Of a stretch of DNA of 64,000 nt, positions 60,123 through 64,000 are shown piece after piece. Positions within the stretch are counted from its first letter, which is position 1; each line of letters begins with the position of its first letter. The notes below the pieces were generated by a model. It made no database searches. It was not told where the DNA came from and worked only from the letters and a program-made list of their open reading frames with translations. The position numbers and the translations under genes were made by a program. This DNA is from Clostridiaceae bacterium BRH_c20a (GTDB lineage Bacteria; Bacillota; Peptococcia; Peptococcales; BICA1-8): the NCBI GenBank assembly GCA_000961765.1, contig LADT01000013.1:62001-126000 (forward strand), given 5' to 3'.

Positions 60123-60147
60123 AAAAAAAACGACCAGGCAAGCCTGG
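60123..60147 (-). terminator. carD terminator
   Basis: CCAGGC-TTG-GCCTGG-like hairpin (CCAGGCTTGCCTGG on the minus strand), followed by CGTTTTTTTT, 11 bp after the carD stop. Transcription may partly continue into yacL, for which no clear promoter was seen. Confidence 0.8.
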
Positions 60148-60157
60148 CAATTACAGC

Positions 60158-60634
60158 TTATGCAAATAACTCTTCTAACATATTTTTAATAGAATCTTCT
60201 TTTTCCTCTTTGGCCAGAACCAGCTCACTTATTAAAATTTGCCGTGCGTTCTCAAGCATTTTCCGCTCTCCTGTCGAAAGCCCTTTTTCTCTATCCCGCA
60301 AAGAAAGATTCCTTACAACTTCTGCAACTTCATAAATATTACCGCTTTTTATCTTTTCCATATTTGCCCGATAGCGTCTATTCCAGTTGGCAGACATGGA
60401 ATTGTCATTATCCTGGAGGATTGATATTACCCTAATTACTTCTTCAGGATTAACAACCTGCCGTAAGCCGTTTTCATTGACATTATCAATAGGAACCATT
60501 AACTTCATATTTCCAAAAGGCATTTTCATGATGTAGTAGCTACGTTTGTCACCCAGTACTTCTTTTTCTTCAATAGCCTCGATAATGCCAGCTCCATGCA
60601 TAGGGTATACTACTTTATCCCCAATCTTAAACAT
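60158..60634 (-). CDS. carD: CarD/CdnL-family RNA polymerase-binding transcription regulator
   Basis: 158 aa. N-terminal RNAP-interaction domain (MFKIGDKVVYPMHGAGIIEAIEE, then SYYIMKMPFGNMKLMVP) and a helical C-terminal DNA-binding domain (WNRRYRANMEKIKSGNIYEVAEVVRNLSLRDREKGLS, abridged) with the conserved tryptophan that stabilises the open promoter. Expected to act at rRNA and housekeeping promoters. Two stacked promoters lie upstream. Confidence 0.95.
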   Translation of the reverse strand: MFKIGDKVVYPMHGAGIIEAIEEKEVLGDKRSYYIMKMPFGNMKLMVPIDNVNENGLRQVVNPEEVIRVISILQDNDNSMSANWNRRYRANMEKIKSGNIYEVAEVVRNLSLRDREKGLSTGERKMLENARQILISELVLAKEEKEDSIKNMLEELFA

Positions 60635-60664
60635 TCTTTCACCTCCAGAATAAATATGAGCCTA

Positions 60665-60693
60665 TTTTATCAAAAAAGGAGGATGTTGTCAAA
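60665..60693 (-). promoter_or_regulatory. carD promoter, proximal
   Basis: TTGACA (60693-60688), 17 bp, TAAAAT (60670-60665), about 31 bp upstream of the carD ATG. The spacer contains TCCTCCTTTTTTG. Confidence 0.65.
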
Positions 60694-60702
60694 ATTTAAT
60701 AA

Positions 60703-60731
60703 TTATATCATGGCATTTTAATAAAAGTCAA
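60703..60731 (-). promoter_or_regulatory. carD promoter, distal
   Basis: TTGACT (60731-60726), 18 bp, TATAAT (60708-60703). It is 38 bp upstream of the proximal promoter in the same orientation. The two may respond to different sigma levels or simply be additive. Confidence 0.65.
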
Positions 60732-60846
60732 CAACTTTTCACAAACTTTTAGCTAGAATTTCTTCCGAAAATCCTTAAAACAACGCCAATTTTACCCCAC
60801 AATGGTACATCCGCTGATTTTTATTTTATTATTTAAGCTTCATCCT

Positions 60847-60903
60847 TTAATCTTAATCTTAACCTTAACCTTAACCTCAACCTTAACCTTAACCTCAACC
60901 TCG
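60847..60903. repeat. Hexamer tract (carD-orphan divergent gap)
   Basis: CTTTAATCTTAATCTTAACC, then TTAACCTCAACCTTAACCTTAACC. One arm only, with no TTTCGCT core and no opposed arm. It lies between the divergent promoters of carD and the orphan gene; nothing else is seen in the 381-bp gap besides those promoters. Confidence 0.8.
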
Positions 60904-60947
60904 CCTTATTAATGCTTATGCAATAGATAAATAGTTATGTTATTTCG

Positions 60948-60977
60948 TTGACATATTAACTTCCGCAGCTCTATAAT
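60948..60977 (+). promoter_or_regulatory. Promoter of the 131-aa orphan gene
   Basis: TTGACA (60948-60953), 18 bp, TATAAT (60972-60977): consensus boxes at 39 bp before the start codon, suggesting strong expression. Confidence 0.78.
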
Positions 60978-61015
60978 ACTAAATATAGGAGCCCATAAAG
61001 GGAGTTGATTTCGAA

Positions 61016-61411
61016 ATGAAGGATTCAATATGTAAAGATTTCCAGCAAACCGTTGCTGAATACCTTATTCGGCATCAGAGTATTTTAGATATCCTTTCAA
61101 AAACCCAGGAAACAAATGCCCGTGTTAATCGATCTGTTACTAAAGCTGTAACTCAATGCGGATGTGTAGATATAAATGGTAAAAAAAGCCCCTTAACCGA
61201 AGATGCTTCCTTTGAAAGCATGAAATCACTGCTTAGCAGTCAACTGACTGGCGAATTGTGCGAACACTGCAAAGGTGTAATTGAACAGGAAATAGGCAAA
61301 AATCTATTTTATCTAGCTGGTCTCTGCAATGCCTTAGGTCTCAGCTTTGAGGAAGTCCTTGATAAGGAACATAGGAAAGTTAAAACTTTGAGAATGTTTA
61401 ATTTGACATAA
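61016..61411 (+). CDS. Uncharacterised 131-aa protein, divergent from carD
   Basis: I cannot assign a function. It is helical with no signal or membrane segment. Residues about 1-45 form an amphipathic stretch (DFQQTVAEYLIRHQSILDIL, then TNARVNRSVTKAVTQCGC). Four cysteines lie in CGC and CEHC, which could bind metal. The C-terminal part, GKNLFYLAGLCNALGLSFEE, then VLDKEHRKVKTLRMF, resembles the last helix pair of MazG-like pyrophosphohydrolases, but the EExxE catalytic motif is not evident. It has a consensus promoter, GGGAG upstream of the ATG, and its own terminator, so it is a monocistronic, probably well-expressed gene. Confidence 0.82.
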   Translation: MKDSICKDFQQTVAEYLIRHQSILDILSKTQETNARVNRSVTKAVTQCGCVDINGKKSPLTEDASFESMKSLLSSQLTGELCEHCKGVIEQEIGKNLFYLAGLCNALGLSFEEVLDKEHRKVKTLRMFNLT

Positions 61412-61440
61412 AAGAAGTCCGGGAATCCGGACTTCTTTTA
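61411..61440 (+). terminator. Terminator of the orphan gene
   Basis: AAAAGAAGTCCGG-GAAT-CCGGACTTCTTTTA, overlapping the stop codon's last base. Symmetric with A/T tracts on both sides. Confidence 0.9.
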
Positions 61441-61442
61441 TG

Positions 61443-61656
61443 TCAGGGACCAGGGCTCAGGGACCAGGGCTCAGGGACCAGGGCTCAGGGACCAGGGCTC
61501 AGGGACCAGGGCTCAGGGATCGGGGATCGGGGACCAGGGCTCAGGGATCGGGGCTCAGGGACCAGGGCTCAGGGATCGGGGATCGGGGATCGGGGATCGG
61601 GGATCGGTGAACAGGGACCAGGGATCAGTGATCAGGGATCAGTTACCGGTGCCCGG
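61443..61656. repeat. Heptamer array of about 30 units
   Basis: Starting at TCAGGGA, the whole stretch parses in 7-bp steps: TCAGGGA/CCAGGGC alternating five times, then mixed TCGGGGA, TCAGGGA and CCAGGGC, four TCGGGGA in a row, then divergent units (TCGGTGA, ACAGGGA, TCAGTGA, TCAGTTA, CCGGTGC). The heptamer is kept while most positions vary between two bases. It starts just after the orphan's terminator and is the longest array in the window. Confidence 0.95.
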
Positions 61657-61663
61657 AAAAACC

Positions 61664-61930
61664 AGTTGGCTCTCCTGGGTGCAATGGAAAATTGCATCAT
61701 TTTCTTTTAAAAGTTAAATTGTCATTAGAAAAAATTTCCCCTAAGTATAACTTAGGGGGTTCAAAAGTTGTAGATAGCAAGGCAGATTTTAAAGCCCAGG
61801 CCGCAGTCGTAATTGTTGGGGACATTCCTGTCCAAAAAACTCTCAAAAACTCGGCAGGTGTGTCCCCTTTCCATTTTACGTCGAGGACCTCGGCTTTAAA
61901 ATTAACGAAGCTAGATGCGGCTTTTCAACC
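61664..61930. other. Gap between heptamer array and disA: terminator-like hairpin and GGGGACA inverted repeat
   Basis: CCCCTAAG-TATAA-CTTAGGGG (61738-61758), read on the minus strand, is followed by AAATTTTTT and may end the radA-disA transcript. At 61818-61866 an imperfect inverted repeat GGGGACATTCCTGTCC...GGCAGGTGTGTCCCC resembles hairpins near IS200-type or REP-associated elements. No transposase is present; the plus ORF at 61692 has no recognisable features. Confidence 0.55.
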
Positions 61931-61933
61931 CCC

Positions 61934-63013
61934 TTAAATATGTCTATCAAGGAATATCTGTTCCCGGAGGCGTCTTAGTCCATCCTTAATATTTCTGGCC
62001 CTCACTTCACCAATCCCCTCCACTTCATCAAGCTCTTCAGTAGAGGCATCCAAAATGCTTTGGAAGTTGGGGAAAGAAACCAATAAGTTATCTATTACCT
62101 GAGCAGGCAGACGGGGAATTTTATGTAATAATCTAACGCCTCTAGACGAAACAGAAATATCTACATTATTATGGGGTAGAGTATAACCCATTTCTCGAGC
62201 TATATTTGATAGCTCTAATAATTCCTCCGAGGACCATGTCCTTAGATTCTTCATTATTTCCTCCGGTTTTTTTTCTAGGCTGCGTTGATAATAATCCCTA
62301 ATTACACACAGGCCTTCCTCTTCTACATTAACCACCAGCTCTTCAGCCTGCATATTAATTAAACGTCCTTCTACCCCCAGTTCCGTAATATATTTCTCCA
62401 ATTCCTTAACAATGTTCATTACCATCTCTGTGCGCTGCAAAACCTTTGTTACATCAAATACAGTAACCAGATCATCATATTCCAATGCACTTAAATTGTT
62501 TAGTGCTCTATCTAAAACGTTTTTATACTTTTCTAATATCTGAATAGCTTGGTTGGCTTTTGTCAGAATAACACTGATATCTCTTAAGTAGTATTTAATA
62601 AAGCCGTTATATAACGTTATAACATTTCGCCTCTGAGAAATAGAAATAACCAGCTCTTCAGTTTGCCGAGCTACTCTTTCAGCTGTTCTATGTCTTATTC
62701 CCGTCTCAGTTGAAGGAATAGTAAATGCCGGAACCAATTGAGCATTAGCAATCAATATCTTTGAGGCATCCCGGTTTAGGATTATTGCGCCATCCATTTT
62801 AGCCAGCTCATATAAAAATGAGGGCGAAAAAGGAGTATTGATCTGAAATCCGCCCTCAACAATAGACATTACTTCCGGACTGTCCCCAACAACAATCAAA
62901 CCACCTGTTTTAGCCCGTAGAATATCTTCCAACCCCTGCCTCAACCTAGTTCCGGGAGCTACCATCTTTAAAGCCTCGATCAGCCTTTCCTCATATATTT
63001 TATTCATTTCCAA
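61934..63013 (-). CDS. disA: DNA integrity scanning protein, diadenylate cyclase
   Basis: 359 aa, makes c-di-AMP while scanning DNA for lesions. The N-terminal DAC domain has MDGAIILNRD (DGA) and TGIRHRTAERVARQT (RHR). A central helical spine is followed by a C-terminal HhH domain (IPRLPAQVIDNLLVSFPNFQSILDASTEELDEVEGIGEVRARNI, abridged). The likely TTG start at 63013 follows GGGGGG; an ATG two codons later is possible. 3 bp after radA, the usual Firmicute pair. Confidence 0.96.
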   Translation of the reverse strand: MEMNKIYEERLIEALKMVAPGTRLRQGLEDILRAKTGGLIVVGDSPEVMSIVEGGFQINTPFSPSFLYELAKMDGAIILNRDASKILIANAQLVPAFTIPSTETGIRHRTAERVARQTEELVISISQRRNVITLYNGFIKYYLRDISVILTKANQAIQILEKYKNVLDRALNNLSALEYDDLVTVFDVTKVLQRTEMVMNIVKELEKYITELGVEGRLINMQAEELVVNVEEEGLCVIRDYYQRSLEKKPEEIMKNLRTWSSEELLELSNIAREMGYTLPHNNVDISVSSRGVRLLHKIPRLPAQVIDNLLVSFPNFQSILDASTEELDEVEGIGEVRARNIKDGLRRLREQIFLDRHI

Positions 63014-63016
63014 TAA

Positions 63017-64000
63017 TTAACCCCCCAGTACAAAATCCAATGCCTCCCGAACAGTTTTTACTCCAATTAACTCAATTGGAGACTCCTGCTTATTTGTAGT
63101 ATTACCAAAAGGTACAACTGCTTTTCGAAAACCTAATTTAGCTGCCTCAGCTAAACGCTTCTCCAAATAATTTACCGCTCTCACTTCTCCCGTTAAGCCA
63201 ACCTCTCCAATTACAACAATATCCTTATCCGCAGCAAAGTTTTTATAACTTGAAGCAACAGCTAAAGCAATCCCCAAATCAAGGGCGGGTTCATCAATCT
63301 TCAGACCACCTACTATATTTATATATGCATCATGGTTACCTAAATTCAAACCTACTCTTTTATCTAAAACAGCCATAATCATAGCTACTCGGTTATAATC
63401 TGTCCCTGTAGTCATCCGCCGAGGCTGCCCAAAAACTGTTTGAGATACGAGAGCCTGAAGCTCAATAAGCAGAGGTCTAGTCCCTTCCATACAAGGCACC
63501 ACAATGGAACCTGAGCTTTCTAAAGGACGTTCCGCTAAAAAAGCCTGGGATGGATTGGCTACCTCTTTTAAGCCGTCTCCGGTCATTTCAAATATTCCCA
63601 ATTCGTTAGTTGAGCCAAAGCGATTCTTGAGCCCCCGCAAAACCCGGTACTGGTAATGCCTTTCTCCTTCAAAATATAAAACAGCATCTACCATATGCTC
63701 CAAAACTCTAGGTCCCGCTACAGATCCGTCCTTGGTTACATGGCCCACAAGAATTACTGGGATTCCCCAGCCTTTAGCCCACTGTAATATTCTCCCCGTA
63801 CATTCCCTTAGCTGACTGACACTTCCAGGAGCCGAGGAAACTTCTGTTAAATAAACAGTCTGAATAGAATCTAAAATAATAAAGCCAGGCTCAGACTTTT
63901 GAATCTCTATTTCAATTTTTTCTAAATCTGTTTCAGCTAGAATCAGCAAGTTACTATTATCAACACCTAATCTTTGTGCCCTAAGCTTAATCTGATGGCA
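63017..64000 (-). CDS. radA: DNA repair protein RadA, C-terminal two-thirds (cut by window edge)
   Basis: 327 codons visible; the reading frame stays open through base 64000, so the track's start at 63949 is artificial. HQIKLRAQRLGVDNSNLLILAETDLE leads in from the Walker A region, which is outside the window. Walker B is PGFIILDSIQTVYL; the RadA-specific KNRFGSTNELGIFEM and the C-terminal Lon-like domain (RRMTTGTDYNRVAMIMAVLDKR, abridged) follow. It helps process recombination branches. About 454 aa are expected in total. Coupled to disA. Confidence 0.96.
   Translation of the reverse strand, partial: CHQIKLRAQRLGVDNSNLLILAETDLEKIEIEIQKSEPGFIILDSIQTVYLTEVSSAPGSVSQLRECTGRILQWAKGWGIPVILVGHVTKDGSVAGPRVLEHMVDAVLYFEGERHYQYRVLRGLKNRFGSTNELGIFEMTGDGLKEVANPSQAFLAERPLESSGSIVVPCMEGTRPLLIELQALVSQTVFGQPRRMTTGTDYNRVAMIMAVLDKRVGLNLGNHDAYINIVGGLKIDEPALDLGIALAVASSYKNFAADKDIVVIGEVGLTGEVRAVNYLEKRLAEAAKLGFRKAVVPFGNTTNKQESPIELIGVKTVREALDFVLGG

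Noticed and set aside
60847-60903. Telomere-like sequence suggesting a linear replicon end
   Set aside because: Hexamer tracts are internal, present at ten sites, flanked by core genes on both sides, and mixed in unit sequence; nothing indicates a chromosome end.
61692-61937. 81-aa plus ORF before disA
   Set aside because: No ribosome site. It covers a terminator-like hairpin and an inverted repeat and overlaps the disA 3' end antisense. Kept as non-coding.

Overview
The window reads as chromosomal core of an AT-rich, spore-forming, Gram-positive Clostridia-type bacterium. Support: the rpoBC-str-S10-spc-alpha order, a CarD/DisA/RadA/YacL/IspDF/GltX/CysES/Mini-III/YacP/SigH block, type-Z zinc-binding S14, a KOW RNA-binding protein between map and infA, an L7Ae-like protein between rpoC and rpsL, the sporulation genes sigH and cwlD, and T-box and L10-leader regulation. 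CheW and HD-GYP genes suggest a chemosensory, c-di-GMP-using cell. A Peptococcaceae/Desulfotomaculum-like relative is plausible, but the sequence alone does not name a genus. Nearly every gene is on the minus strand; the exceptions are cwlD and one 131-aa orphan.

Layout, left to right: (1) 1-5.4 kb, arginine/carbamoyl-phosphate operon argC-argJ-argB-argD-carA behind one promoter that overlaps an ArgR-like palindrome. (2) 5.6-10 kb, HD-GYP protein, CheW, and a two-gene AmmeMemoRadiSam locus in which the Memo-like and AMMECR1 domains are fused. (3) 10.6-11.3 kb, cwlD on the plus strand. (4) 11.5-31.7 kb, one long ribosomal superoperon: S10, spc and alpha clusters with secY, adk, map, infA and rpoA, then the ECF transporter module, truA and rplM-rpsI. 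(5) 32-36.9 kb, str cluster. (6) 37-47.8 kb, rpoC, rpoB, rplL, rplJ, rplA, rplK, nusG, secE, rpmG. (7) 48.2-48.9 kb, five tRNAs. (8) 49-57.5 kb, sigH, yacP, rlmB, thyX, mrnC, cysS, cysE with a cysteine T-box, gltX. (9) 57.5-64 kb, ispF, ispD, yacL, carD, the orphan, disA and partial radA. Three small genes absent from the ORF track were recovered: rpmJ, rpsN and rpmG. The partial carA, with a TTG start, was recovered too.

The genes are ordinary; the DNA between them is not. Intergenic spaces are filled with several families of short-unit repeats: hexamer GGTTAA/TTAACC elements with a TTTCGCTTCGCTAGGTT core (ten loci), heptamer arrays of at least three sequence classes, octamer arrays, two families with a period of about 29-31 bp, a GTCATTGCGAGC-type inverted repeat, and a GTAGGGGCGCCC repeat. 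They lie inside operons that are normally tightly packed (between rplW and rplB, fusA and tuf, rplK and rplA, and within arg). They lie inside regulatory RNAs (the Cys T-box and the L10 leader region). They also overlap the stop codons of several genes. The most interesting candidate biology is this repeat ecosystem, followed by the fused AmmeMemoRadiSam locus, a cysteinyl-tRNA synthetase with a duplicated C-terminal hairpin, and the orphan protein next to carD.

Limits: everything was read by eye from the sequence and the supplied ORF track. No homology search, folding or repeat-finding program was run. Promoters and terminators are pattern matches.
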